From Polyangiaceae bacterium (lineage in GTDB: Bacteria > Myxococcota_A > Polyangia > Polyangiales > Polyangiaceae), in NCBI GenBank assembly GCA_019637295.1, contig JAHBVX010000005.1, positions 248,001-312,000 of the forward strand: a stretch of 64,000 nt of DNA, in the 5' to 3' direction. The position numbers were made by a program, and so were the translations under genes. Below are positions 1-7,503 of this stretch, one piece after another (positions within the stretch are counted from its first letter, which is position 1; each line of letters opens with the position of its first letter). The notes under the pieces were generated by a model. That model saw only the letters and a program-made list of their open reading frames with translations. It was not told where the DNA came from and did not search any database.

Positions 1-415
1 CGCCCTCGTTCTTGGCCTCGATGAAGGCGAACACCTGTCCCGCGCCCGCGGAGATCGAGGCGGCGGGAACCGGCTCCCGGTCGGCGATCGCGTGGGTCAC
101 CACCAGGCGCTTGATCCCGAGCGCGGCGGAGGTCGCGGCGGCGGGCTCGCCGCCAGCGCTGCCGGCGACCGGGTCCGTGGCGGCGGTGGCGACCGGCGCG
201 AGCTGCTGCACGGTCGGTGAGGTCGCCGGCCGCGCCTCGGGCGCCAGCGCGCGCTCGACGGTCGCGCCCGGACCGGCGTTGGCCTCTGCCTGCTCCGCAG
301 CGGTGCGGGCTGGCTCGGCCTCCACCGAGCCGCGCTCCCGCTGGCACCCGGCTGCAGCGAGCAGGAGACCGAGCGCGAGAAGGGATGCAAAACGAGTGGA
401 CCGTGCTGATGTCAT
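1..415 (-). CDS. DUF2914-type lipoprotein, C-terminus cut off by window edge
   Basis: The gene is read leftwards from an ATG at 415 and runs off the window after 138 codons. The N-terminus has an Arg-containing start, a hydrophobic stretch and a lipobox ending at Cys24 (AAAGC), so it should be a lipoprotein. An Ala/Pro/Glu-rich linker of about 70 residues follows. The last visible part (GIKRLVVTHAIADREPV, then VFAFIEAKNEG) matches the start of the DUF2914 fold, a beta-rich domain of unknown role found in many delta-proteobacterial envelope proteins. GAGGAG lies seven bases upstream of the ATG, which supports this start. Function unknown; the lipoprotein call is firm, the domain call moderate. 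Confidence 0.7.
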   Translation of the reverse strand, partial: MTSARSTRFASLLALGLLLAAAGCQRERGSVEAEPARTAAEQAEANAGPGATVERALAPEARPATSPTVQQLAPVATAATDPVAGSAGGEPAAATSAALGIKRLVVTHAIADREPVPAASISAGAGQVFAFIEAKNEG

Positions 416-429
416 GGGACTCCTCACCC

Positions 430-458
430 ACCCTAGGAGCAAGCCCCTGGCCAGCCAA
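430..458 (-). promoter_or_regulatory. Candidate sigma70-type promoter for the DUF2914 lipoprotein
   Basis: On the minus strand TTGGCT (453-458) and TAGGGT (430-435) are separated by exactly 17 bases and lie just upstream of the lipoprotein start at 415. The match is by eye only. The same TAGGGT -10 sequence occurs in the likely tRNA-Glu promoter of this window, which adds a little support. Confidence 0.4.
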
Positions 459-541
459 CTTTCCGGCGTTTCCTTGACCGAACGGCGCTGAGCCGTGGCT
501 CGGGGCCCACGGCGCCGCGGCCGGCTGGACGCGCGCAGTCG

Positions 542-913
542 CTACCCGTCTCGGGCCTGGGCCCGGGCGAGGTGGCTGAGCGCGGCGGTGATCGCCGTCG
601 CGAGCTCGGCCAGCGGGGGCCCGTCGGCCGAGACGAGCGCCAGGTAGGTCTTGGGCAGCACCTCGTAGCGTGGCATGAACTCGAATCGCACCAGCGCGGC
701 GCCGTCCGGCAGGACAAGCCGCGCCCCCGCGGGGGGCACGTCGAGGGGCCGACCGTAGCGGCGGAAGACGGCGGGCAGGGCCCCCGGGGGCAGCGCGCGC
801 CCGGGCTCGCCAGGCTCGAGCAGGCTCAGCCCGGAGCCGTCCAGCACGAGCCAGGTGGCCTGCACGGCGCCGTCCGGCGCCAAGCGCTCGAAGACGCGCA
901 ACCGATTCGCCAT
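542..913 (-). CDS. Conserved-looking hypothetical protein, 123 aa
   Basis: A small soluble protein beginning MANRLRVFERLAPDG, with no signal peptide or membrane segment. It reads as an alternating beta-strand pattern followed by an amphipathic C-terminal helix (ELATAITAALSHLARA). No family was recognised. An ATG 33 bases further upstream (946) is in frame, but a -10-like TAAGAT (954-959 on the minus strand) would put the transcript start almost on it, so the ATG at 913, preceded by AAAGG, is preferred. It is divergent from the zinc operon and could share its control region, but nothing in the protein suggests a metal role. Confidence 0.6.
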   Translation of the reverse strand: MANRLRVFERLAPDGAVQATWLVLDGSGLSLLEPGEPGRALPPGALPAVFRRYGRPLDVPPAGARLVLPDGAALVRFEFMPRYEVLPKTYLALVSADGPPLAELATAITAALSHLARAQARDG

Positions 914-1024
914 CAGTTCGTCACTGCCTTTGGAGTGCGAACGCATCCCAGTTGCATCTTACTGCCTGGGCGCGGCCTGCGCGACCTTGCGTACACCACC
1001 CGGCTGTGGGAGATTGCCGGCGTC

Positions 1025-1462
1025 GTGCACAAGCTGTGCTCCCGAGCTGCCTCCTTCCCGGCCCGCGCGCTCGCGGTGTGCGTGGTGGCGCTCGTGGCCC
1101 TCGGTCAGCTCAACGCGCTCGGCCACACCTGGCTGGTGCAGCACACGGTCTGCGCCGAGCACGGCGATGTCCATCACGAAGTGAGCGCAGGACCGCCCAG
1201 CTCGAGCGCAACGCCGGCCCCCGCCGTGCAGGTCACCGTCACCGCAGGCGGGGCTTCGGCCGGCGCGGACCATGAGCACTGCGATGGCTGGGTTCGCCTG
1301 CCACAGCCGCTCGCGCCGCCCGAGCCCCGCCTGAGCGCGGAGCTTGGCTCCCAGTCCCAGTCCATGCCGCGGGCCCCGGCACGCGCCGAGCACGCCCTCT
1401 CCATTCCGCTGCTCGCCGTCGCACCCAAGCTGCCGCCCCCGACCGCGCGCTCCTGGGCCTGA
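1025..1462 (+). CDS. Exported His/Cys-motif small protein at head of zinc operon
   Basis: A GTG start at 1025, preceded by GGGAG, gives 145 residues. The N-terminus is basic, then hydrophobic (residues 14-33), i.e. a signal peptide or membrane anchor. Immediately after it comes a metal-ligand-like cluster: His34, His40, Cys43, His46, His50, His51. A second cluster, DHEHC, lies in the middle of the protein, and the rest is Pro/Ala/Ser-rich. The layout recalls the DUF2946-type small periplasmic proteins near metal transporters, though this assignment is weak. It is the first gene of a same-strand run ending with ZnuB, so a role in binding or handing over zinc in the periplasm is plausible but inferred. 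Confidence 0.6.
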   Translation: MHKLCSRAASFPARALAVCVVALVALGQLNALGHTWLVQHTVCAEHGDVHHEVSAGPPSSSATPAPAVQVTVTAGGASAGADHEHCDGWVRLPQPLAPPEPRLSAELGSQSQSMPRAPARAEHALSIPLLAVAPKLPPPTARSWA

Positions 1463-1578
1463 CCCGAGACGCGTCGAGTCCCGACGCGGCCTGACCTGTA
1501 CCCGCACGGCGAGCTGGCCGGGCGATGGCGCGGGTCCCTCGCTCCGACTTGGATCCCCCTCGCGTGCAAGGCGCGCTC

Positions 1579-2787
1579 ATGCGACGGAATCGCTTCGCTA
1601 CACCCATCCTCATCGCACTCGCTCTCTGCTCGCCGCTGCGCGCGGCCGGGGACGAGTTTGACCGGCTCGCTCGCGAGCTCGAGACGGGCGAAGCGTCGGC
1701 TCCCGCGGGCGAGGCCGTGGGCGCGGGCCCGACGACACCCAGCGCCATGAACCCCGAGATCAGTCTGGTGCTCGACGTCGCCGCGGCGTGGTTCTCGAGC
1801 GACGAGAATGGGCAGACCGGCGCGCACGATCCCACGACCACCGGCTTCAACTTCCAGCAACTCGAGCTCGCCGTGCGTGCGCCCGTGGACCCCTACTTCC
1901 GGTTCGACGCCTATCTGGTGTTCGGACTGTTCGGCGTGGAGCTCGAGGAAGCGTACGGCACCACCCTCGCGCTCCCCGCTGGACTTCAGGCGCGGTTCGG
2001 TCAGTTCCTGACGCGCTTCGGGCGCATCAACGCAATGCACCCTCACGCGTGGGACTTCGCCGATCAGCCGCTCGCCATCGGTCGGGTGTTCGGCGCCGAG
2101 GGTAGTCGCGGCCTGGGTGCGGAGCTCAGCTGGCTCTTGCCACTGCCCTGGTCCGTCGAGTGGGCCGTGTCCGCGTCGGGCGCTGCGGGAGAGGGCACCA
2201 ACCGTAGCTTCTATGGCGGCGACGACCTGGGCGTACGAGGCCCCGCCGACTTGCTGTACATCACCGCGCTGAAGCAGTTCTTCGAGCTGAGCTCCGACTG
2301 GTCGGCCCTGTGGGGACTGTCGGGGGCTTTCGGACCGAACTCGAGTGGGCGCGCCAATCGCACCGAGGTGTACGGCACCGACTTCTTCCTGAAGTACCGC
2401 CCCATCCGCACCGCCAGCACCTCCGAGGTGCGCTGGCAGACGGAGCTCGTGCATCGCCGCCGTCAGGTACCGGACGCGGTGCTCACGGACGTGAACGCTT
2501 ACTCGCAGCTCGCTTGGCGCTTCGCTCGCCGCTGGGTCAGCGCCGGACGCTACGAGTATGGCTCCCCGGTGTGGGATCTGGACGGGCGGCGCGCCGCCGA
2601 CCCGCTCGATCCCGAGTGGGTCGACGCCCGCCATCGGGTCGCCATCGCGCTGACCCACTACCCAACCGAGTTCTCCCGCCTGCGGCTGCAGACCAGCTCG
2701 GATCTCCCGGGCGACGCGGACCCGATCTGGAGCGCCTTCCTCACCGCCGAGCTCGTGGTGGGTGCCCACGGCGCCCACGCCTTCTGA
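1579..2787 (+). CDS. Putative zinc-linked outer-membrane beta-barrel protein
   Basis: The ATG at 1579 has AAGG seven bases upstream and opens a clean signal peptide (MRRNRFATPILIALALCSPLRAAGD); an in-frame upstream start at 1525 would bury it. The mature protein of about 380 residues is rich in alternating hydrophobic/aromatic strands (for example GFNFQQLELAVRAPVDPYFRF and VSAGRYEYGSPVWDL) and lacks the plug and TonB box of a classic TonB-dependent receptor. Proteins of this size and place beside ZnuA are commonly annotated in delta-proteobacteria as zinc-regulated outer-membrane receptors. Its position between a His-rich protein and znuA supports passage of zinc across the outer membrane. 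The barrel call is strong, the substrate inferred. Confidence 0.75.
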   Translation: MRRNRFATPILIALALCSPLRAAGDEFDRLARELETGEASAPAGEAVGAGPTTPSAMNPEISLVLDVAAAWFSSDENGQTGAHDPTTTGFNFQQLELAVRAPVDPYFRFDAYLVFGLFGVELEEAYGTTLALPAGLQARFGQFLTRFGRINAMHPHAWDFADQPLAIGRVFGAEGSRGLGAELSWLLPLPWSVEWAVSASGAAGEGTNRSFYGGDDLGVRGPADLLYITALKQFFELSSDWSALWGLSGAFGPNSSGRANRTEVYGTDFFLKYRPIRTASTSEVRWQTELVHRRRQVPDAVLTDVNAYSQLAWRFARRWVSAGRYEYGSPVWDLDGRRAADPLDPEWVDARHRVAIALTHYPTEFSRLRLQTSSDLPGDADPIWSAFLTAELVVGAHGAHAF

Positions 2788-2803
2788 ATCCCTGGAGACT
2801 GTC

Positions 2804-3712
2804 ATGACCCGACTCACCGCCCTCATTCTCGCTGTGTTCGCCTCGCTGCTGCCGAGCGGCGCCTGGGCTCAGCTCAAGGTCGTGGCCACCACGGCGGATC
2901 TCGCGTCCTTGGCCCAGGACATCGGGAGGGAGCACGCCCGGGTCACCGCGCTGGCGCTGCACACCCAAGATCCCCACTTCGTGGACGCACGGCCTCACCT
3001 CGCCCTCGAGCTCGCCAAGGCAGATCTCTTGTTGGCAGTCGGGCTCGATCTCGAGATCGGCTGGCTAGGCACGCTGCAGACGGGCTCACGCAACGGGAAG
3101 ATCCAGAGTGGCGCGCGCGGTTACCTGGAGTGCTCCGCCTTCGTCCGGGTGCTCGAGATACCCAAAGGCAAGGTCGACCGCTCCCGTGGCGACGTTCATC
3201 CAACGGGCAATCCCCACTACATGTTCGATCCGAGGCAGGCGGCGCGCGTGGCCAAGGGCATCGCCGAGCGCATGGCGGAGCTGGATCCCGAGAACGCCGC
3301 GGCCTACAAGAAGAACGCCATCGCGCTCATCAAGCAGCTCGGCGCTGCCAATCGGGCCTGGCAGAAGCAGCTCGCGCCGGCGCGCGGCGCCAAGGTCATC
3401 GCCTACCACAAGTCCTTCCCCTACCTGGCGGACTGGCTCGGGCTCACGGTGGTGGAGCACGTGGAGCCGAAGCCGGGCATTCCTCCCAACCCTCACCACG
3501 TCGCGCACGTGATGGCCACGGCACGACGGCACGACGTGCGCGTGATCCTGCAGGAGTCCTTCTACCCCAGTAAGGTCGCGCAGGTCATCGCGGAGAAGAC
3601 CGGAACCCACCTCGTGCGCATCCCCGCCGCTCCGAACTTCCGCGGCGGACAGAGCTACATCGCCCACATGGGCGCGATCGTCAGCGAGATCTCCAAGGCA
3701 TACGCCCGATGA
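2804..3712 (+). CDS. znuA: Zinc/manganese ABC transporter substrate-binding protein ZnuA-like
   Basis: Cluster 9 (ZnuA/PsaA) metal-binding protein of 302 residues, exported by a signal peptide cleaved near AWA-Q (residue 22). The family's three ligand histidines can be placed at His58 (QDPHFVDARP), His138 (NPHYMF) and His202 (AYHKSFPYL); an acidic fourth ligand lies in the C-lobe, with Glu251 (ILQESFYPS) conserved nearby. The His/Asp-rich flexible loop of enterobacterial ZnuA is absent, and the His-rich neighbours may replace it. A GGAG Shine-Dalgarno precedes the ATG at 2804, and the stop overlaps the next gene as ATGA. With ZnuC and ZnuB downstream this forms a complete importer; zinc rather than manganese is inferred from the neighbours. 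Confidence 0.9.
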   Translation: MTRLTALILAVFASLLPSGAWAQLKVVATTADLASLAQDIGREHARVTALALHTQDPHFVDARPHLALELAKADLLLAVGLDLEIGWLGTLQTGSRNGKIQSGARGYLECSAFVRVLEIPKGKVDRSRGDVHPTGNPHYMFDPRQAARVAKGIAERMAELDPENAAAYKKNAIALIKQLGAANRAWQKQLAPARGAKVIAYHKSFPYLADWLGLTVVEHVEPKPGIPPNPHHVAHVMATARRHDVRVILQESFYPSKVAQVIAEKTGTHLVRIPAAPNFRGGQSYIAHMGAIVSEISKAYAR

Positions 3713-4524
3713 TGCGCACGGCCCTCGCCTCCAGCCTGCTGCTCGGGCTCGCCGGCTGCACCTTCAGCGACGGGACCGGCTTCGCGACCATCGAGGCGGC
3801 ACACCTCGACGTCGCCTTCGAGCCCGGCGCTGCGCGGGACCTGGGGGGCGGCGCCTTCCTGACCAGCGAGGGCTTCGAGGTTCGCCTGCAGCGCTTCGAC
3901 GTCGCACTGGGTCAGCTCACGCTCAGCGAGCTGCGCGGCGCGGGAGGCAGCGTCACGGCCTTCGATCCCGCGACTCCCCCCGAGGGCTACGGCAATTGCC
4001 ACAACGGACACTGCCACGCCGACGACGGGCGGCTCGTGGACTACGCGGACATCGAGGCTGAGCTCGCCGGCGGGGGCGCGACGTTCTCCGCCATCGCCAC
4101 CGGCTCCATTGGCCGTGAGGTCTCCGCGCTCAGCGCCGAGCGCGTACCGATCCCGAGCTTTCTTCCCTCGAACGAGCTGCCGCGCACGACGATCGAGCGC
4201 GCAGAGCTCGATGCCTCCGTCGTGCTCCGCGGCGACGTGCGTCGCCACGCTGCCCCCAGCGGCCCTGTCGCGACGCTCTCCATCACGCTGCCGACGACTC
4301 GCTTCGCGCGGGGCGCCCAGCTACGAGTCGGGCGGGATGGTCCTGCCCACGTCGCGATCGACGCTTCTTTTCGCGTCGACGGCGCCCTGCTGGACGGCGT
4401 GGACTTCGACGCGGCGCTCGACGCGGGCCAACTCGTCGTCGTGGACTCCGATGCCCCAGTCGCGATCGCCGTGCTCACACGACTCGTTGAGCGCGCGCTG
4501 CAGATTCGATTCACCGCTCACTGA
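3709..4524 (+). CDS. Lipoprotein with CHNGHCH metal-type motif, zinc operon
   Basis: The start overlaps the znuA stop by four bases, implying translational coupling (a second ATG follows directly at 3712). The signal ends in a lipobox (LLGLAGC) and the mature chain has about 255 residues. Near residues 95-105 it carries NCHNGHCHADDG, a compact Cys/His cluster very likely to bind a transition metal. The rest is beta-strand-rich and resembles no family I can name. Its place inside the zinc operon argues for a periplasmic zinc carrier or sensor that feeds ZnuA. This role is inference; the lipoprotein and motif are directly visible. Confidence 0.75.
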   Translation: MMRTALASSLLLGLAGCTFSDGTGFATIEAAHLDVAFEPGAARDLGGGAFLTSEGFEVRLQRFDVALGQLTLSELRGAGGSVTAFDPATPPEGYGNCHNGHCHADDGRLVDYADIEAELAGGGATFSAIATGSIGREVSALSAERVPIPSFLPSNELPRTTIERAELDASVVLRGDVRRHAAPSGPVATLSITLPTTRFARGAQLRVGRDGPAHVAIDASFRVDGALLDGVDFDAALDAGQLVVVDSDAPVAIAVLTRLVERALQIRFTAH

Positions 4525-4535
4525 ACGCAAGCACC

Positions 4536-5015
4536 ATGACCCAACACCGAGCACTGACGGCCCTGGCCATCGCCCTCGCGGCTTCGAGCTGTGGCGACGA
4601 TCACGATCCCGACGAGCACTCGGACCCGTCGGCGCTCGCCTGCGAGACCATCGAGGAGACGGCGCCGTCGCTCACGGCGACGACCGAGCGGGCGGACGCG
4701 CCGACCTTGGCCGTGGGAGCCCACGCCAGGGTGACCCTCCCGGCGGGTGAGGCGAGCTTCGTCCGGCTGGAGAGCTCCGGCGAGCTGTTGCTGTTCGCCG
4801 ACGTCGCCAACGTCGTGACCGCCCTGTTCGCGGGAGACGACCCGAGCAACCGGCTCCCCGCAGGCAGCCCCAACCCGGACTGCCCCGCGGCCATCGCCGA
4901 CCACTTCGACCTGGACCTCTCGGGGGCCGGGCCGTGGTACCTACGGCTCGGCCCCGCAGCCGTGCCCGAGATCTGGCTGAGGTTGGTCTCCGCCGAGGGC
5001 CACGGCGCTCACTGA
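4536..5015 (+). CDS. Small lipoprotein with Asp/His-rich N-terminus, zinc operon
   Basis: A 159-residue protein with a short signal and probable lipobox Cys19 (ALAASSC). Straight after the lipid anchor comes GDDHDPDEHSDP, a dense Asp/His patch of the kind seen in zinc-scavenging proteins, and the chain ends EGHGAH. The middle is a beta-rich domain with two more cysteines that might form a disulphide. It lies 11 bases after the previous lipoprotein gene and 6 bases before znuC, so all are almost certainly co-transcribed. No family recognised. The acidic/His patch next to the membrane suggests zinc capture, which remains inferred. Confidence 0.7.
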   Translation: MTQHRALTALAIALAASSCGDDHDPDEHSDPSALACETIEETAPSLTATTERADAPTLAVGAHARVTLPAGEASFVRLESSGELLLFADVANVVTALFAGDDPSNRLPAGSPNPDCPAAIADHFDLDLSGAGPWYLRLGPAAVPEIWLRLVSAEGHGAH

Positions 5016-5021
5016 ACGGAC

Positions 5022-5768
5022 ATGTCGGCCTCACCTGGCACGCTGCTCCACTGCCGTGGGCTTCGCATCGGCTACCACGGCGTCCCGCTGCTGCCCGCCA
5101 TCGATCTCGAGATCGGACCGGGCGAGCTGTGGGCCGTCATCGGTCGCAACGGCTGCGGCAAGACGACGTGGCTTCGGACCGCGCTGGGGTTGATGCCGGC
5201 GGTGTCGGGGCGGATCGAGACGGGCCCGGACGTGAAGATGTCGTACCTGCCGCAGCGCAACGTGATCGACGAACTCTACCCCCTGCTCGCTCGAGACGTG
5301 GTGCGCATGGGGCTGCTCCGCGGCTGGTCGTTCCTACGCCCGAGCGTCCGGATCGAACCACCCTCGGTGCGCCAGGCCCTGAGCGACATGGGCGTCGGCG
5401 CGCTCGGCGACGTCCCCTATCGACGCCTCAGCGAGGGTCAGAAGCAGCGCGTGCTCTTCGCCCGTCTGGCGGTGAGCGGCGCGAACATCGCGCTCCTCGA
5501 CGAGCCCACCTCGGCGATGGATCCGGTGGCCGAGGCCGAGGCGTTCGCTCTGCTCGACGGACTACGCCATCGCCAGGGGCTCGCGATCGTGGTCGTGAGC
5601 CACTACCTGGGTATGGTCCGGCGTTACGCGGACCGAGCGCTGCTCCTCGACCGCGACACCCAGGCCGTGGTGGTGGGTCCACCGGACGAGGTGTTCGAGC
5701 ACGAGGCCTTTCACCGGCGCTTCTCCGAGCGGCCGCCCCCTGCGGCCGAGGTCGACGATGAGCGCTGA
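5022..5768 (+). CDS. znuC: Zinc ABC transporter ATP-binding protein ZnuC-like
   Basis: ABC ATPase of 248 residues with all core motifs: Walker A GRNGCGKTT (41-49), signature LSEGQ (136-140), Walker B ALLDEPTSAMD and the switch His194 (VVSHY). It powers the ZnuABC importer from the cytoplasmic face. The gene lies six bases after the small lipoprotein gene and overlaps znuB by 11 bases. The sequence alone does not separate zinc from manganese ATPases of this family, so the name rests on context. Confidence 0.9.
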   Translation: MSASPGTLLHCRGLRIGYHGVPLLPAIDLEIGPGELWAVIGRNGCGKTTWLRTALGLMPAVSGRIETGPDVKMSYLPQRNVIDELYPLLARDVVRMGLLRGWSFLRPSVRIEPPSVRQALSDMGVGALGDVPYRRLSEGQKQRVLFARLAVSGANIALLDEPTSAMDPVAEAEAFALLDGLRHRQGLAIVVVSHYLGMVRRYADRALLLDRDTQAVVVGPPDEVFEHEAFHRRFSERPPPAAEVDDER

Positions 5769-6762
5769 CGGCGGGCTGTTCTCGGAGGGCGAGTTCGAGG
5801 AGGCCTTCGGTGACGACCACCCCGACACGAGCGCCCCACCGCCGGTGGCCGCGCCCTCGGCGCCGCAGGCCGCCACGCCGAGAGCCTCACCCATCGCCTT
5901 CGTGGCGCAGCCCGAGAAGGCGCCGACCTGGGCAGAGTTCAGCGAGGGCTGGGCGCTCGGGCTGTACCGGGATCCGGTGTTCGTCGGTGTCTTCTCGGGG
6001 CTGGTGCTCGGGCTGCTCGGCGTGTACGTCGTGCTGCGCCGGGCCGTGTTCGTCACGGCGGCGGTCACGCAGGCGGCGGGGCTCGGGGTCGCGCTCGCGT
6101 TCTTGCTCGGCATCCAGCTCGAGCTCGACATCCCGCCGGTCGTCGGGGCGCTCGTCACCAGTCTGCTCGCGACGGTCGTGCTCGGGGTGCGCACGGACCG
6201 CCTCCGCCTCCCCCGCGAGACACTGGTGGGACTGACCTACCTCGCCGCCTCCGCTCTGGCCGTGCTGGTGGGCGACCGCATCACCCAGGACTCCCACGAC
6301 GTCTCCGCCATCCTGTTCGGCACGGCGGTGCTCGTGCGACCCGGCGATCTGACCCTCGTCGCGACGGTCGGCAGCTTGGTCGTGCTGCTGCTGCTGGTGA
6401 TGCATCGCGGCTTCTTGTTCGCTGGGTTCGATCCCGAGAGCGCGCGTGTGCATCGCCTGCCCGTCTCGCTCCTCGATCTGGCGCTGTGGGTCCTGATCGC
6501 CGTCCAGGCCAGCGTGTCGACTCGTGCCATCGGCGCGCTGCCCGTGTTCGCCTTCGCCGTTCTCCCCGCCATGGCGGCGCTGGCGCTGGCTCAGCGCGTC
6601 CGGCTCGCGCTCGCGCTGGCGGCCGTGTTCGGCGCCACGGCGGGGGGGCTGGGCTACCTCTTCGCCTTCTTCCTGGAGTTCCCGGTGGGCGCCTCACAGG
6701 CCGTTGTGGCCACTTTGCTGCTGCTCATCGCGCTGCCGGTGGCCCGCGTGCGGGGGCGCTGA
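5758..6762 (+). CDS. znuB: Zinc ABC transporter permease ZnuB-like, with N-terminal extension
   Basis: ABC-3 family permease (334 aa) with seven or eight hydrophobic segments beginning near residue 73 (DPVFVGVFSGLVLGLLGVYVV), the usual fold of ZnuB/MntB. The family's proteins usually start close to the first membrane span; here about 65 residues of acidic, Pro/Ala-rich sequence (including EGEFEEAFGDDHPD) precede it and should be cytoplasmic. The ATG lies inside znuC and no later in-frame ATG occurs before the first span, so the extension is probably real. Last gene of the zinc operon; a separate lipoprotein gene follows after 38 bases. Confidence 0.88.
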   Translation: MSADGGLFSEGEFEEAFGDDHPDTSAPPPVAAPSAPQAATPRASPIAFVAQPEKAPTWAEFSEGWALGLYRDPVFVGVFSGLVLGLLGVYVVLRRAVFVTAAVTQAAGLGVALAFLLGIQLELDIPPVVGALVTSLLATVVLGVRTDRLRLPRETLVGLTYLAASALAVLVGDRITQDSHDVSAILFGTAVLVRPGDLTLVATVGSLVVLLLLVMHRGFLFAGFDPESARVHRLPVSLLDLALWVLIAVQASVSTRAIGALPVFAFAVLPAMAALALAQRVRLALALAAVFGATAGGLGYLFAFFLEFPVGASQAVVATLLLLIALPVARVRGR

Positions 6763-6800
6763 GCTGCGTTTGCCAGCGGCTTGCTGTACACTCCCGCGCC

Positions 6801-7490
6801 ATGTCCAAGTGGCTATCGGGCGGGACGCCCCTGGTCGTGCTGCTCGCACTGCTGGGCTGCAACCAGAAGGACCAAGGCAAGTGCGACAACGGCAAGTCCG
6901 TCACCAAGCAAGCCGTCGCATCCGAGGACTTCGCGCTCGCGCGCCAGTGGCGTGACTACGCCTACAAGCACTGCGCCGACGCCGCCGCACTGAAGGCCCT
7001 CGACGACGAGATCGTCAGCAAGGAAGCCGAGGTGACCTCGCGCAAAGCCGAGCAGCAGCGGGTGGCCGGTGAGACGACCCAGCTCGTCAGCCTGTTCAGC
7101 GGCTGGATCGGCCAGCACCGGGCGGATCCGACGCGGGCGGCGGTCACGGTCTCGTGCAAGGGGCCGGAGGAGGGCAAGGATCGCTGGTGTTCTCGGGAGC
7201 GCTCGGTCGGCGGCAAGTACAACGTGCGCGTCACCTACTGGGAGGCCGAGCCAAAGGCCCACGAGTTTTTCACCATCGCCCCGGGCGAGGTGACCTGCGA
7301 CGCCTTCGGCGCGGCCACGCAGATCAGCGAGAAGCACGGCGGGCTACAGCGTTTCTGCGATCTGACCGCTGGCGGTCTCAGCGGGATGCAGCTCTTGATT
7401 CGTCGGGCCAAGGACGGCACCCACCTCAACGTCGTCTCCAAGGAGTACGTGGCGAAGAACGCGGCGTTTGCCGCGCTCTCGGCCCCTTGA
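6801..7490 (+). CDS. Hypothetical lipoprotein, 229 aa
   Basis: Starts at ATG 6801 with a lipobox LLALLGC near residue 20. After the anchor there is a helical, charged segment (residues 40-95, with possible short coiled coil around EIVSKEAEVTSRKAEQQRV), then a beta-rich C-terminal part containing four cysteines (VSCKGP, DRWCSRERS, EVTCDAF, RFCDL) that may form two disulphides. No family recognised. It is 38 bases downstream of znuB on the same strand, so read-through from the zinc operon is possible, but it lacks the His clusters of that operon and is probably unrelated. Confidence 0.65.
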   Translation: MSKWLSGGTPLVVLLALLGCNQKDQGKCDNGKSVTKQAVASEDFALARQWRDYAYKHCADAAALKALDDEIVSKEAEVTSRKAEQQRVAGETTQLVSLFSGWIGQHRADPTRAAVTVSCKGPEEGKDRWCSRERSVGGKYNVRVTYWEAEPKAHEFFTIAPGEVTCDAFGAATQISEKHGGLQRFCDLTAGGLSGMQLLIRRAKDGTHLNVVSKEYVAKNAAFAALSAP

Positions 7491-7503
7491 GTCGCGGCCC
7501 TGC

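Noticed and set aside
572-1024. Extension of the His-rich zinc-operon gene upstream to 572
   Set aside because: The upstream part is antisense to the small hypothetical gene and lacks a signal peptide; GTG 1025 with GGGAG opens one.
947-1024. A Zur operator before the zinc operon
   Set aside because: I looked for an inverted repeat here and found no convincing palindrome; regulation by Zur stays an assumption.
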